A stretch of DNA of 64,000 bases from Rachycentron canadum (GCA_038496675.1 CM076662.1:20309523-20373522), one strand, 5' to 3'; shown: positions 37,401-50,375, counted from the stretch's first letter. Numbers and translations: made by a program. The notes: generated by a model not told the origin, from the letters alone.

Positions 37401-38229
37401 TAAACTACCTTTTAACATTGCCGTCTTTTCTGGGAATGAATTTGAATGTCCCCTTGAACCCGATTGTGCTATAAATAAACTGTTGCCTGCTTGTAGTGGA
37501 TCACACAGGACATGGCGACAACGTGGGAGTGAAAGCCAGGTGGTGCGGCTCAATCAGCCTCATGGAAATTACTCAATCACTTGAAGTAAATCTTTGAAGG
37601 TGTAAGTGTGTGATTTGAGTGTATTTTTATGCAGAATTGCCAACAAAGTGTCTTTTGGATGGTTCTCTATCCAACTAAATTACAACAAAATGAGATATAG
37701 TACAATATATAGTGATCTGTCTGTTACAACAACAGCATAAGATAAAGGAGTGCAATCAAATGCATTCAAAACATATACAATTACTGTGTATAATAATAGA
37801 CTATTGTTTCTATGAAGAGGAATTGTTCTTGATGTGCTTCATCTATTTCTTCATTTGATTATGAAAACCAGGCTTTTCCCATCATGCTCCAGAGTTGCAA
37901 CATCCCTCTTGGAACACAGTGACCTAAGTGGAGCCTAAATCAATATGACATAAAACAGTGACAAGCGAGCAGAGATACTATACACAAGCCTTGCCAGCAA
38001 CAACAGCTAAGGCTGGAGTGTGTCTGATAGGAAGAAGTCATCATGTAACATGGATTCAGATTGTTTGACTGGTTCATTTACTCTGCTCACACATATACAC
38101 GCAAACAGACACACACCAAGCAGCAAGCATACACAACATGACACAGACTCTCAAGCTGTCTCTCACTGTCACACAGGGAAGATTTGCACTGATCTGTTGT
38201 AAGACAGACCAGAAAAACCTCAGCCCAAC

Positions 38230-38775
38230 GTGACGTCACCCATCGGTTTGCGAGCTGCTGTTTTGAAGCCTCCAGTCTGTAATTTGTCAGTCAGCCATCT
38301 TGTTTTTTTGAAACCAGTAGAAACCATATTTGGAGAAGAAGGTGGAGCTGAGGAGGAGTGAGGGGTGGATCTGACCTGCTCTGTACTCTATCCTGATTGT
38401 GGTACAGTCTGTCAGTCACACAACAGCCACACCCCTAATGCATACCCTGCTTTATGGTCTATTTTCCTCTAAATGGGACCATCATTTAAAAAATGAACAT
38501 CATGACGTTGATTTGAAGACATGAAGAAGACTTGAAACTAGAGACTGAGACTATAAACTGATTAGGAAAATATTTAATAATAAATCAAGTGAGAGGGATG
38601 GGCCATTTTCCCATAGACTTCAATATGATCTGACTTCTTTAACAACCAGTGGAGTCGACCCCTGATGGTCATTAGATAGAGTAAAGGTTTAAGGCTCTTC
38701 AGCATTGGCTTTACCTTTCAGCTCCAGAGTCCTTGTTTATATACCGCCTGTGGTCCTCCACCCTGATGGACGGTG
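38230..38775 (+). repeat. Intronic repeat family, copy D (most complete)
   Basis: About 545 bp, the most complete copy: it joins the left half seen in copy B to the right half seen in copy A. It resembles a dispersed percomorph repeat I know from other fish sequences, but I cannot name it. No ORF, no terminal inverted repeat recognised, so probably a nonautonomous element. Confidence 0.85.
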
Positions 38776-39990
38776 CATTTAGTCCCCGTTTACAGAAGAA
38801 TTTACACACAAAACTATACTGAAATACTATACTGAAAATGTTTAAAACACTGCTTTGAGATTGTCAGGTTGCGTCGGGCCTTAAAGAAACTTCAAAGAAT
38901 CAGCGCTGTCAAAAGCAACTAATATATCACCTCACCTCTTGAATTGAAAGCTGCACTGGCCGTTGTCACATCTGCACATTCTGCTTTATACTTCAGAGAA
39001 CAAGGGAAAACAATTTCACTAACCATTTTCACGTCACTGTGAACCCAACAGAGCAGTTCTGTCATGTGCTTGAATAAAACATGAAGCCACATGATGCAAC
39101 TGGTGAGTGTTGCACTTATAAATGCAACCGTGCTTTAGTTTTCAGGCAGACGCTGGATAAAAAGCTGCACGTTGCTTCTTTTCCTTTCTCTATATTACAC
39201 ACCGGGTGACTCAACAGCATAACACACCTTTCTCAGCTTGCACGTGTTCGTCTTTGTCTTGATGTTGCACTTCGAAGTTTCCCTCTTCATTAAACCTTGC
39301 GAGCCATACAGATGTTTCATCACAGCGCAGATGTTGGACAAACAGAACCAGCAGCTAATAAACACAGTTGCTGTCCCCTTTACACAACACAGGGCTTCGT
39401 CTTTGTTCATCTTTTCTAATACATATACTTTTTCTTTTAAATTCTTGATATTATCAAAGATCTTCCGACTTCTTGACACAACCTGAGCAGTGAACAAACA
39501 TGAGTCAAATCCTGCCCGTAGCTTAGGGCAGGTTACATATTTTATGATCACAATCTAACAAAACTTTGGCTTGTGTGACCACAGGAGGGGGAAAGAGCCT
39601 CTGGCAACATTCTCGACTTCTGCTTAAACAGGACCATATGTAGTGTATACTGCATACGGCTCATGTTATTTACTATATCAACATTATCCCCTCGCACTAT
39701 CCATGACTTGTGTGTCATTGGGGATTGAAGTTGGAAATTCTTCACTTTTTAACCTCTTTGCTGAGGGACCGGGGCGTGATAGAACTGGGTCGGGGTCTGG
39801 ACTGGATCTAGGCCACTCAGGCAGAACTTGGGACTGATGGGTATTGCGGGGGTGAGACATGGACGTCCATCTCTGAATAGTTAAAGGCATCAGGTGCTCA
39901 CTTCCTGTCAGAGCTTCCTGCTGTACTGAAGGACAGAAAAGAGTTGTGTGTCTCCTCTTTAAGCTCTGATGATTTGTGACTTGCTCTCAC

Positions 39991-40134
39991 CTGTTCTTGT
40001 TTCTCCAACCAGCGGTCCACCATGGGGTGATTGGCACTAAGTGATGAGCGGGCCGTCTCCCTCTGAAACTCTCTCTGATTGGCCCACGTCCCTGCGTCCC
40101 GCGGCAGACTGCGGTACGTGTCCATACCTTTACC
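39991..40134 (-). CDS. pard3: pard3 internal coding exon (about coding exon 5): linker before PDZ1
   Basis: A 144-nt exon, exactly 48 codons, phase 0 at both ends, so skipping would keep the frame. The acceptor is TGTGCGCAG before GGTAAAGG; the donor is GAACAG/GTGAGAG. The translation runs from GKGMDTYRSLPRD to RWLEKQEQ. The block TARSSLSANHPMVDRWLEKQ is almost the same as in mammalian PARD3. The open frame continues into the intron after QEQ, but that extension has no resemblance to PARD3 and the consensus donor sits exactly where the vertebrate exon ends. The region is a Ser/Arg-rich, probably disordered linker ahead of PDZ1. Confidence 0.95.
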
Positions 40135-40433
40135 CTGCGCACACATGGAGACAAAAGGATTCAGTAAATGGACAGCACTTGATTGATGACACATCGAGGG
40201 CAATTTGGGGTTCAGTATCTTGCCGTAATGCTGACTGGAGGAGTCACGAATAGCGACGTTAAAGGTCTGGTTTACAGGAGTATAAAGGAGAGGAGGAGGA
40301 GATAAAGACTTAAAACATTTCAGGAAATACCTTTTCCCAAAGTGGATATAGGGAACCCTTCAGTGCACTGGAGGCGTCCCTCCATCTAAATCTAAATGAG
40401 TTGTGTTCAGCGCTCACTTCCTGGTTCACCTAC
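40135..40433 (-). other. pard3: Short 299-bp intron
   Basis: Intron between the RRSSDP exon and the next linker exon. No additional feature seen; canonical GT-AG ends. Confidence 0.9.
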
Positions 40434-40624
40434 CTTCCTCTCTAGACTGTTGGTGCCGGAGGAGTGGCGGGCTTTCAAGAAGCCAGCGGTGGTGGACCAG
40501 CGGGTTGGGTTCTTCCTTGATGGCGGCTCTTCCGTCTGGATACGCGAATCGCTGCCCCCGCCAAACGGCCCGTTGATGGTCAGCAGGGCGGGGTCGCTGC
40601 TGCGCCGGACATGGAGGGGCATGT
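40434..40624 (-). CDS. pard3: pard3 internal coding exon (about coding exon 4) with the RRSSDP site
   Basis: A 191-nt exon: two bases finish an Asn codon, then 63 codons, ending in phase 0. The acceptor is TGTCTCAG before ACATGCCCC and the donor is GAGGAAG/GTAGGTG. It opens with MPLHVRRSSDPALLTI; the RRSSDP motif corresponds to the PAR-1/MARK phosphorylation and 14-3-3 binding site around Ser144 of mammalian PAR-3 (established knowledge). A second conserved block is EEPPSRKNPTRWSTTAGFLK. Between them a Gly-rich segment (NGPFGGGSDSRIQ) differs from the mammalian sequence and is probably disordered. It is only 299 bp from the next exon, the shortest intron in this window. Confidence 0.96.
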
Positions 40625-41614
40625 CTGAGACACAAGGAAGAAGGAAGCAAGTGAAAGAAATGAGGATAATCTGATTTCCCTTTTCCTGGGCAACGCTCTG
40701 AGAAGAAATTATATCACTCTTTTTTTTTTTTTTTTTCAATGTTTATGTATTAAAGCTGCAAGGACTCAAGACAAAAGATTTAATATTATGTTTAGGGATG
40801 ATTGATGTGAATATGCTCTAAAAATGTTCCTCCTCAAACAATGTGGGCTAATAAAGGCAGCTAATCATTGAGATCCCATTATCATGCCATTGTGAATTAA
40901 ATCAGATTTATCACTGAAAGTCTCATCAGCAGCTACTTCGCTGTCAGTGCCTGCAGACTGTGTGGGAACGACAATAAGAGGAAGAGCCTGTTGAGAAACA
41001 CCAGAGTCAGTGGATGGCCTCCATATAAAAACTCTTCATTCTGTGGAAAGGTTGCAGTGCGTGGGAAGTAGGCCGAGGTCCAAATAACGACTGCAACAAG
41101 GGCAACAAGCACAGGGAAACACAACAGCCTGCATTTATACACAAGACACGGTGCCATGACATTAAAAAGCTTCTAATCCACCGCATGGACACACACGAAA
41201 GAGATGGCGTGTAAACAAAAAAAAACAAAAACAAACAAAAAACAAGTTGGAGCTTCTTCAGATAACGACGCCAAGTGCCATGTTCCCGTGTTCTCCTCCA
41301 GGACGGATGTTTTGGATGGCGTGTGTGTGTGTGTGTGTGTGTGTTCATACAGGAAACACTGTGATCTGTCCAAAGAGTGGAGTGTGAGTCTGAGTCAACG
41401 GTTGTGTATCGTGAGAGTAAGTGCATGACAAGTTTAACTGTGTCCATCTGTGTGTGGTGTGTGTGTCCGATAAACTGAAGAGGTTGTCAGACACTGTGTG
41501 TGTCTTTCAGCACTGATACTGAACACAATCCGGCTGTTTTGAGGTACGTGCAAACATACCTTTTTTTTTTTTTCCCCCACACTGATGTGACTGACAGTGT
41601 GTGTGTGAAATGAT

Positions 41615-41616
<2 letters not shown>

Positions 41617-41651
<35 letters not shown>
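41617..41651. repeat. GT microsatellite
   Basis: About 17 GT units followed by a G-rich segment. Confidence 0.95.
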
Positions 41652-41652
<1 letters not shown>

Positions 41653-43559
41653 TGGGGGAGGGTTGTGAGGCGTTATCCAACTGGGTGTGTAAAACGTGTA
41701 TTGATGATGAGTCAGTATTTTGTGCGCAATCAAACTAGTGGACGTGTTTGTGTTTGCAAACATCTGAGCCAACAGCTACAGTATTTGTTGAGAATCTGGA
41801 AACATGTTTGTGTGTATGTGCGTGTTTGTGTGTTTGTGTGTATACACTGCACTCGTGTACTTGGCTTGACTGATGTTATTGGGTCACCAAGAGCGTGGGA
41901 CCTGAGCTGCTCTGAGCTGTGGGAGGTGGCGGCGCTCTGGGAGATGGAGTTCAGGAGGGGACAGGGCGCAGGCTGACTTGACAGGTCTCAACACCACCTA
42001 CACAACTCCAACTCCCAGGAGGCATTAGGGCAAAATGCTGCAGCAGACTACATATGCTAATTATATTCACACTGTGTATTTATTTGTGTAGTATATAGTT
42101 CCTTAGCTGTGGAAAATATCTGTTTCTGATTGGCTCGTACTTCAAATATAGTTCAACATACGTACTTAACCACTGTTCAAGTGACTGAACATTAACATTA
42201 AAGGTCAGTTCCATCTCTTTTACACGAGGATCAGTTTCCTCTTCAGGGTGAGTAGCTTTTTACTGATCCCGTGAGAAGAGCTCTCTGGAGAGGTCTTTAG
42301 AAAATAACATGATGATGCCATAGTGATGTCATCAGGGTTATCTCAGCTAGGACTAATGTGCCTTTAAAATTTCCAACAGAAAGTCTGTAATTACACTATC
42401 ACTGGAAGTAATGGGTGCATTTACCATGCAGAGAGAGTCTTAAAAAAAAAAAAAAAAAAAAAAGGTGACTGATTTGCACCATGGGTAATGTAGGATCCAA
42501 AGTCTTGAGAGTCTGGTCTGCGTTACAGACTTAAAGTCACGATATCCAGACCGCTGTTGCTCTGATTACAACTATTCCTCATAATCAACCTCTTGTGGAT
42601 CCCCGGCTTTATGACAGAACAAAACAAATATCATCTTCAGAGTTGATAAGCAGCCATGATGTAATAAACTTTATTTCATTCATTATATCAGAACATCCCA
42701 TAATATGCTACAAGCGGACTCACTTCTTTCTCCTTCACCTTCTTTACGTGTTCGCCCTCATGCTGTCTATTTCACTTGTGTGAAACATATGTTAATTTAG
42801 ATTTTATATAAGTAACATAATGATGAGTAATGATACACAACAAATCTGCAGTATGGAATGGATTTACCTGCATCTGTCATTAGTACAACAGGGAATTAGG
42901 TTTCATTTAAAAATTAAATATAAATAATAAAAATAAACTGTTCCTTTTTAATTTAAACAAGACAATAAAGAAGCCAAATAATGTTTTGTAAGAGTGTGTC
43001 TTAGTGTCATATCTCTGTAAAGTGGGATGATGTTTGACTGTGCCCCCTTAATGAAGACACACTTAGAATAAAACCTCCAGAATAAACCTTAGGCAACAAA
43101 TATGAATAGCAAAGTGTCAACATTTGTATCAACAGAATTAAAAGAAACTGCAGCTCTTTTTTATTGAATTCATTATATTTTAAAGATGAAAGATGAAAGA
43201 TGAAATCGTGAATTTTCCAATTATCTCCAATAATAATTATTGCATTTTGGAAATTAAACTGACATGTGAAAGCCTCACATGTTCAGTACAGTGGCTTTAA
43301 CCGTCCTTTAATCAGCATTTTCTCATCTGCAGAGTTTGGAGTTTAACGAAGCCAAGAAACTAACATCAGTCCATTTGAGAATTTCAATAGAGCTCTCTGA
43401 CTAATAAGCTTAATCACTTTTCTTTTGAGTTTGTGGGACTAACAAGAAAACTGGCAGAGTCTCACTCTTCGCGATCGGTCCAACATGAATCGGTGATTGA
43501 AAGCTATTCTCATTAAGTGCTCATGTAAGAAAAAAAAAAAAAAAATTAATCTCTTTCCT

Positions 43560-43775
43560 TCTCCTCCATGTCAGACATTTCTCTTAAAACCCATTAAAAT
43601 TCATCTGATGAGATTCTGTGTCATCAATTAAGCAGGGTTAGAATTTATTAAGGAGACGGTTAAATTGGACGTAACTGGCAGGTGCGATTACGCCCCAGAT
43701 TTCCATTTCTTACTGCATATTCACATTCAGCATCTCACCCAGAAATCCAATTAGGACTGGAGTGACCTCCCTCGC
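43560..43775. promoter_or_regulatory. Candidate conserved noncoding element
   Basis: A repeat-free block dense in TAAT/ATTA cores: acccattaaaattcatctga, tgtgtcatcaattaagcagg, aatttattaaggagacggtt and agaaatccaattaggactgg. Function inferred from motif density only. Confidence 0.28.
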
Positions 43776-43972
43776 TCTGTGCGTGTGTGCGTGTTTGTGT
43801 GAGTGAGTGTGAGACACAGGCAGAAAATGAGATTTTGGTGGTGGCTATGTCAATCAATGCCAGTTCACAGGTCATTAGTGGATAAGCCAGACTCCAACCA
43901 GTGGGGTATTTTTAGTGCTAATTAAAGATCCTAATTTTAAAAAATAATTTGTTTTTAACTTTTGTTCAGTGG

Positions 43973-43980
<8 letters not shown>

Positions 43981-44023
<43 letters not shown>
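43981..44023. repeat. GT microsatellite
   Basis: About 21 uninterrupted GT units. Confidence 0.95.
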
Positions 44024-44025
<2 letters not shown>

Positions 44026-45204
44026 GTGTGTGCGCACTGTAGGGGTGTCAGTTAATGCCTGTGTGTGCTTGAAGAAATGAAAAGGTCAGGGTCTGCATTT
44101 ATTCAAGTTATGAGAATTACGTTTAAAGATGCTCTATAGAATCAACTTAGGAACAAAAAGGGCTAAATGTAAAGAATAAGACCACATTCATCATGAGACT
44201 CTCCCTGGATCTCTTTGGACGATTGTGGATCCAAATGTGGATAGAAAATTTAAACTTGGTTCACATGGCATTTTGTTGACCTCCAGAATCAGAGTCACAA
44301 TCTGGTTTATTGCCTCGTAGGTTTTTCAACAGTCTCATCACCAACATTGAGCATTGAGGGTCAGGAAATACTGAAGGTATCAACTTAAATATAAATTGAG
44401 AAATTTAAAATTAAAGTAAAATATTTATAATTAGTGAAAAACCTAAAATATGTGCAGTACAGATATGTGCTTATTAGTGGTAGAGGGGGTATGATGGCCA
44501 GCGCTTCATGCCTCCTCCCTCCCTGACTTCCTGTCTCTGTCTTAATGGGGCTGTCAAAATAAAAGGCAAAAAATGCCACAAAACAGAACTGGAAAAAGAA
44601 TCAGAAACAACATTTTACTCTCTAGAAAATAAAAAAAAACAGTTTGTCAGTGACAAGTTATTTTGAAGGAGCATATTTTCTTTTTTTAGTATGTTTTAAT
44701 TGCATGAAAAACTAGAAGCAATTAACACATTAAATTAACAAATATCCTTCAAGCAAAGAAAATGGGGAGAAATTATAGAAAATTGGCAAAGATGTAACCA
44801 AGAGGAAAGCCAAACTAAAGTGGTGGGGAAATTTTGCGGCTGGTTAAGTCGGTACATTAGAGAAAAAAAAAAATATAATAAGGAGAATTTAGTGGAGACA
44901 AAAGATGCCTGCTATAACAAGAAGCTGCAAGTGTTCATCCAAAATTCCCCCATTCTGAAGAGAAAACATTGTTCAGCATGATTACATTATCTGTTCATTT
45001 CACATGACTCAAAAGTTCTTTAACACAACCACAGAAACACAGATGAAGACACAATGTTAATACACAACTAGAGGAACGCTTGAACAGAGTAGCAGTGAGT
45101 GTGTGTGGATGCTTGTTTGCTTCTGCTTATGCTTGTGTGCAGAAGGGTCTCCTCGATCCAAATGGACAAATCACCTACAAGAGGCAGTTTTCAAACTCAC
45201 CGTA

Positions 45205-45440
45205 ATTACACCGGGAGAAGTGACTCGGCCAGCAAAACTGCAGAGGTGGACGGGCTCAGCGTCACATTTGATTTAGGAGGCAGCGAATAGAACCAATTAG
45301 CCACTTTGGCCGGAGATCAAACGGCTATCTGTGCCCGGGAAAAAAAAAAGGGGGCCTCCTGTCCAATTAACAGAATTTATGGACAGGGCGAAGGTACCGC
45401 TGGGCCGTGGTCGGGTAATTTGTCGGGTTTGCTGTGTGCT
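45205..45440. promoter_or_regulatory. Candidate conserved noncoding element near exon 3
   Basis: About 220 bp downstream (in transcript sense) of the exon 3 donor. Contains agaaccaattagccactttg, gtccaattaacagaatttat and cgggtaatttgtcgggtttg, with a short A10 run. No repeat or coding match. Inference only. Confidence 0.27.
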
Positions 45441-45657
45441 GCAGCAGTTGGTGACATTTGATGCCAATGAAGATGACAGATTTGTAATTTAGGAGAAAAA
45501 TAGGCAGAATGGACGTGTTTATTAATCTGTTAAGTAAACGCTTTAGCTCCTGATTGTATCTTGAGATAATCATCAGGTGGTCTACGATCCAGGCGCATGT
45601 ATCTCTGATTTATTGATTTTTTTTTTTTTTTTCTCTGCGGTGGTGTTTGGGACTTAC

Positions 45658-45834
45658 TGGTGCGCAAGGCGGAGGGCGTAACCTCGATCTCGCTGGCGGC
45701 CTGGTAGGGTTGAAAGGCTGAAGCTCCACTGCCGGCGCTGAGGTCTGCGGCAAAGAGGTCGGGGCTCTGGGTCCCCGTGGAGCTGGCGCTTGTACCGTCA
45801 CCTCCATGATGGGGCTCCTGCTCATCGTACACGG
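45658..45834 (-). CDS. pard3: pard3 internal coding exon (about coding exon 3): start of linker after the N-terminal domain
   Basis: A 177-nt exon encoding about 58 residues after the N-terminal oligomerisation domain. The acceptor reads TTGATAG before CCGTGTACG and the donor is ACCA/GTAAGTC. The first two bases complete an Ala codon; the last base starts an Asn codon finished by the next exon. Visible blocks are VYDEQEPHHGGDGTSASST and, near the end, FQPYQAASEIEVTPSALRT, both close to vertebrate PARD3. The middle (DLFAADLSAGSGASA) is more variable, as expected for a disordered linker. The exon upstream, which should carry the end of the N-terminal domain, was not found in the remaining 18 kb, so that intron is very long. 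Exon identity is near certain; the exon number is inferred from human PARD3. Confidence 0.95.
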
Positions 45835-46030
45835 CTATCAACTGGAGGAGGGAGAGAGCACGAGAGGTCGGATGTTGAGGATCACGTGGCTTTATGTTGG
45901 ACAAAATGCACATCATGGAAACTGCTGGATGCTCTCAGAAAGAAAGGGTGTCAGAGGAGGAGGGCTGACACAAAATGACAGGGAAGGAGAAAACATTTAT
46001 GGAAAAGGTAAAAACCAAAACAATAAAAAC

Positions 46031-46092
46031 ATACATAGATAGACAGACATACTTTTATTTATCCCCGTAGGGAAATTATGCTGTCGAGCAGC
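46031..46092. mobile_element. LINE/SINE tail fragment
   Basis: The phrase acttttatttatccccgtag followed by ggaaattatgctgtcgagca resembles the common fish retroposon 3' end, here on the reverse strand of the element, next to a short ATAG-rich repeat (acatagatagacagacatac). Only the terminal 60 bp are left. Confidence 0.55.
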
Positions 46093-49000
46093 TTAGGTAA
46101 AAAGATAAAGGGTGTTTGACATGGGGACAATCTAGAGTTATGAATGTGAGAAACACGGGGGATGTGCTTAAGGTTAAAGGGGCCATATGTACATTTTCTT
46201 GCTGGGAGCAAGTGATGGCGATTGTTGCAATACACCCTCACTGATCAGGGCTGGATGGTTAGCCTGGTAACTTCAGTAGAAGAATAGACGGTTAGCTTTT
46301 GCTCTGCTGGGGTCAGCTCTTGGCGAGTAAAGGAATGAAGACTGGTGCTGAACTGGGAATGTTTATTCTAGACTGGTAAGTAAACAGCTGCTCATGCTAA
46401 CATTGGCTACACAGCAATATCAAAACATAGCTAATAGCTAATTCAATTGAGCAAGAAACCCTGCACTGAATGACATAATGGAGCAAGAGCAGCCCAAATA
46501 CTGAGGAGATTTGAAAAGAAATGAACATCTGTAATAGAGACGATGTTTATTATCCACATGATTTCATTTAATCTGTTTAAAAAAAAAAAAGTCAAAAACT
46601 GTCATAAAATAGGTCAAAGATGATGAGGGTTAATTGATCATAGTCATATGTTCCGCTCTTGGAGTCTGAACTTGACCCAGGGCACAAATACCAGGACAAA
46701 ACACTAATCTTGGAGTCACATTGCTAGGCAGTACTCGAAAACCAGCCATATGACTGTACAGAACTGTACATTCATCAAAAATACTTATAAAACCGAGGTA
46801 TAATGCCAAAAACAAAAAAAGGATGGTTGTGCTAGTGGCAGTTCTAGTCATAAAAGAAACAAGTTTGGAGAGGGAATTTAATGCAAATGTCAAATAACCA
46901 AAATTAATAGGCAGATCAGAAACAATGAAACAACATAGGATATGATTTTATGGCCGATTTTCAGCACCGGCTGGACCAGACTGGAACTGGTTCAATCAGC
47001 TGTGATGCCCAAATCATCACTACACATGGTGGTCCTTTAAACGCCTGAGGACCGCACATACAGTGCAAAAGTATAGGGAGGTGATTTAGAGCCTCTATTT
47101 TATGTTATGACCCTGAGGTTCTCATTATGTCCAATCATATCCTCTCCTCACTCAAAAAGCCTCCTCGCTCCACATCTTTAGGTTGAAAGCTCCTCTCCCT
47201 CACAGATTTGATTAATTCCAGCCTCTACTGAGTCCCTTTATTAGATTAAAGATGAGATTCATGCTGTCCCTCTGCGACTCCCACCAGGCCTGCGAGTGTG
47301 TTCAGCTGGCTCCAGTTAGCCGAGGAGAAAAATGAAAAATCCAGCCAACATTTGCCAATTCAGAGGATGTGATCTAACCGTCCCTCATGGTGAGATCTGA
47401 TGTAGAGGCTCGACTGTGATAATGTCCCTACTCAAAAAGGACCAGCACCCTTCCCCCCTTTGGCACACGACCTCTCATCTGCATTAAAAACTAAAGGGTG
47501 TTCTACACCTTCCAAGATATCGCAGGAGTTCATCTGGATTTATTCACATGATCCTGATGAAAGAACAACCCTGAACTTCACAGACAACTGCACCAAACGC
47601 CCCGAGACACGAAGCAGTGGATCTAAAACAGACTCGCACACAAAAAAAAGATGAACCACATGCGAACAACGGAACGTTTATTGATTTCATTTAGCTTCAA
47701 AGACAAATATTTCTTAAGTTTGGAACAGGAGAACCAGCTCCCCACTTGTTTTTAATATGAAGAGGCCAGAGGTACCACTAACACGTCTATGGCCTACACC
47801 TTGAAGAAAAAAAAAAAAAAAGTGACAAAACATTTAAACCCTGAAAGAAAATAGCGTCATGCTTGGAAAAAGCTGTGTTTTTGTCACAATTGGGAAAATG
47901 ACCCTGAGCAATCATGTAGCTTGGAGGAGTGTGTCACCAACTGGAGGTGTAGAGTTTAAGACGTCAGCACGGGAGGGTCTAATGGAAAGATGCTCTTCCT
48001 GGTTTTTCACGGTATTTCAGCCTCTTTGTTCTACCTGTGTGATCTGAGTTCTCTCACTATTAAACTGTAACTTTATATTCGTGGAGAGCTGATTTGACAT
48101 TGCAGACTTTGGGGTTCCCTCAGTGACATAATGCTCCACAATCAGAAGGTATCGCAGTCAACGCCAGTAGAACACAAACAGAAACACAGCAATAACACAA
48201 CAAATACTTTGGTTTCTTGTCTTTTCCTGTTCTCACTGAATGAGAACCAGGATTTAACATGACTTTTGGTGCCCATTGGCCCAAACACCTCTGTGTGTTC
48301 AGCCTGTTATGCTAATGCTAACTTTTATGCATCCACATTGTTTTGTTTTGTTTTTTTTATTGCTGGTCACGTGATCAGGCCACAATTCTTCACTTATAAA
48401 TTCATAAGCTGAGCACCACTGAACCAATATGTGCTTCTATTGCTCCTGCTCATTGAGTGTTAATGCTTTGCGCAGGGCTGCAGCATTACCTTCTGACTCA
48501 TAAGAATAAATTAGCAGAATCAGAATCCATGATGTGACACTACATCCTGCTTTGAAGGTGCTATTTTTTAACATACTGTTTACATGTAAGAGCGAGGGAC
48601 CCGGTTATGCCACAGTTGTTACAAATATGCTTTTGATTAAACTAAAGACAAAAGCTGCAAACAGAAAAGATTAACATTTAGAGGCCACACACTCTCATTA
48701 TTTATAAAAATGCAACAACCTCAGGAAAAACACACAAATTAAACATGTACACACACATATGGCCAAATAAGAAGGAATGCATTCACATGCACACAATTAT
48801 GTGTGGAGAGACAGACACACAATCCATTACAAAAAACACACACACACCCACACACACACCATTCAACAGTTTTCCAGTACATTAAACCTTCATTTCAGCC
48901 ACATTTAGTCTGAGAGCTGTGGAGGTTTATAGCATGCTGGACAAGCTCCCTGGTGGGGGGGGGTGGGGGCAGACTCTCCAAGGCGCACGTGCACGTGCAT

Positions 49001-50094
49001 GTGCACACACACACACACACACACATTTGCAGACCTCAAGACTAATTTTTCCCATTAGCCCCCTTTACAGAAATGTGCACATATTTACTTCAAATTAGAG
49101 CTCAGTGCAGCGCGGGGCCAGCGTGTACACATAGTAATGGGCATGATAAAAGGTCAGAGGGCAACAGATGAGCTTCCAGAGGTTGCGTGTGTGTGTGTGT
49201 GTGTGTGTGTAACTGAAAGATGTGCAGTGTGTGACAGATGGGAGAAGAGTGAGAAGACAGGTGAGATGGCAGTAAGACAGGTTGTGTGTCTGTCTGTCAT
49301 TGTATGTTATACGTGTTTGTGTCTATATGAAACTTCCCATGTGAGACTTGTCGGACTCCTCCACACTTGCCTCATTAAAACTCAGTTCAGCCCACAACAG
49401 CTGAATCAGCAAACCCCCTCCCTCCCTCCCCTGGCCCACTCCCTGAGGACACCACCGAAGAAGAACCCCCAGCCCCAAGCTGCTGTAACAGCCCATGTGG
49501 TTGTTATTACAGAACATGGTAATCAGTTCAGCTGCAGTGAGCACTGTGAACGTGTTCCTGCCTCCAAATCTTGAGCCGATCTGATACCACTGAAAGGTAG
49601 AAGTAATCACAGCTAATCATCAATGTTGTAAAACAATCAGTCCAGTGGACGTAAGGTGGTTGTTCGTGCAGATGGTCCAACAAAACTCCTAAGACCTCTA
49701 AATATTACAGTTTGACATTGAGAGAAGAAATTTAAATAGTCCACAATCCTTTTTATCAGCACAAATACCTGCTACTAATGTAATTCTGGACACGTCCTTT
49801 CGAGCGTTTGTACATTTCCATTGATGCTTTTCTCTTCAAAATAAACAGAATATTACTTTTCTATGACATTTATGTGTCATGATGTGACTCGTCCCCAAAG
49901 GGAGCGCCTAACATTCACATTTTTTTCCATTATTTCAAACACGCCCAGTTGCTGAAATAATTTGCATAACATTGTTTTCCACACAATATACACATTGTGT
50001 ATGTATGAGATCATTTCCATACAGTATATGAATCCATATGCAGATGAGGACTGCATAAGAAACTAGAATGACGGTCCTGTGGTTGCATGGTGCA

Positions 50095-50375
50095 GGAAAT
50101 ATGGTCACAATCTCCCCCTCTGTTCCTGAGCTACAGTGTTAAACAATGTTATTAGAGAAGATTATGATGTCACAGTGAAGTTGACCCTTGACCCTTTGGC
50201 TAGAGGATGTCCTCACATTCATCATTTCATCCTTTGGACATTTGTGTTAAATTGGGTCACTACGAACACCTTGAGTTAAGGCCAAAAAAAAAAAAAAAAA
50301 AAAAAAAAAAAGAATTTTGAATTCCCTCAATGTGCTACTGAAATATCACGTTCATGAGAATCTTGAACCGCGGCT
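50095..50375 (+). repeat. Dispersed teleost repeat with DR1-like motifs, copy 2
   Basis: Contains tgtcacagtgaagttgaccc, catttgtgttaaattgggtc, ccctcaatgtgctactgaaa and tatcacgttcatgagaatct. An A28 run (50,284-50,311) interrupts it. The DR1-like motif TGACCCTTGACC is at 50,182-50,193, one mismatch from the copies at 15 kb. Confidence 0.65.

Larger units (their letters stand above)
22721..39990 (-). other. pard3: Large 17.3 kb intron
   Basis: No exon was found in this intron. It contains several GT/CA arrays (23,200-23,224; 23,454-23,482; 24,324-24,382; and a cluster at 33,522-34,462), four copies of one interspersed repeat (26,181-26,420; 29,196-29,400; 30,684-31,070; 38,230-38,775), a possible conserved block at 27,735-27,930, a purine-rich stretch at 32,285-32,470, and an ATC repeat near 37,280-37,312. 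The sequence from 35,100 to 38,200 is mostly unique-looking with no supported gene. Confidence 0.75.
40625..45657 (-). other. pard3: 5.0 kb intron after exon 3
   Basis: Holds a T run at 40,720-40,737, GT arrays at 41,319-41,344, 41,617-41,651 and 43,981-44,023, an A run at 42,442-42,463, and candidate conserved noncoding blocks at about 43,560-43,775 and 45,205-45,440. A repeat-like block with a fish-style phrase (gatgtcatcagggttatctc) lies near 42,180-42,560. No gene seen. Confidence 0.75.
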
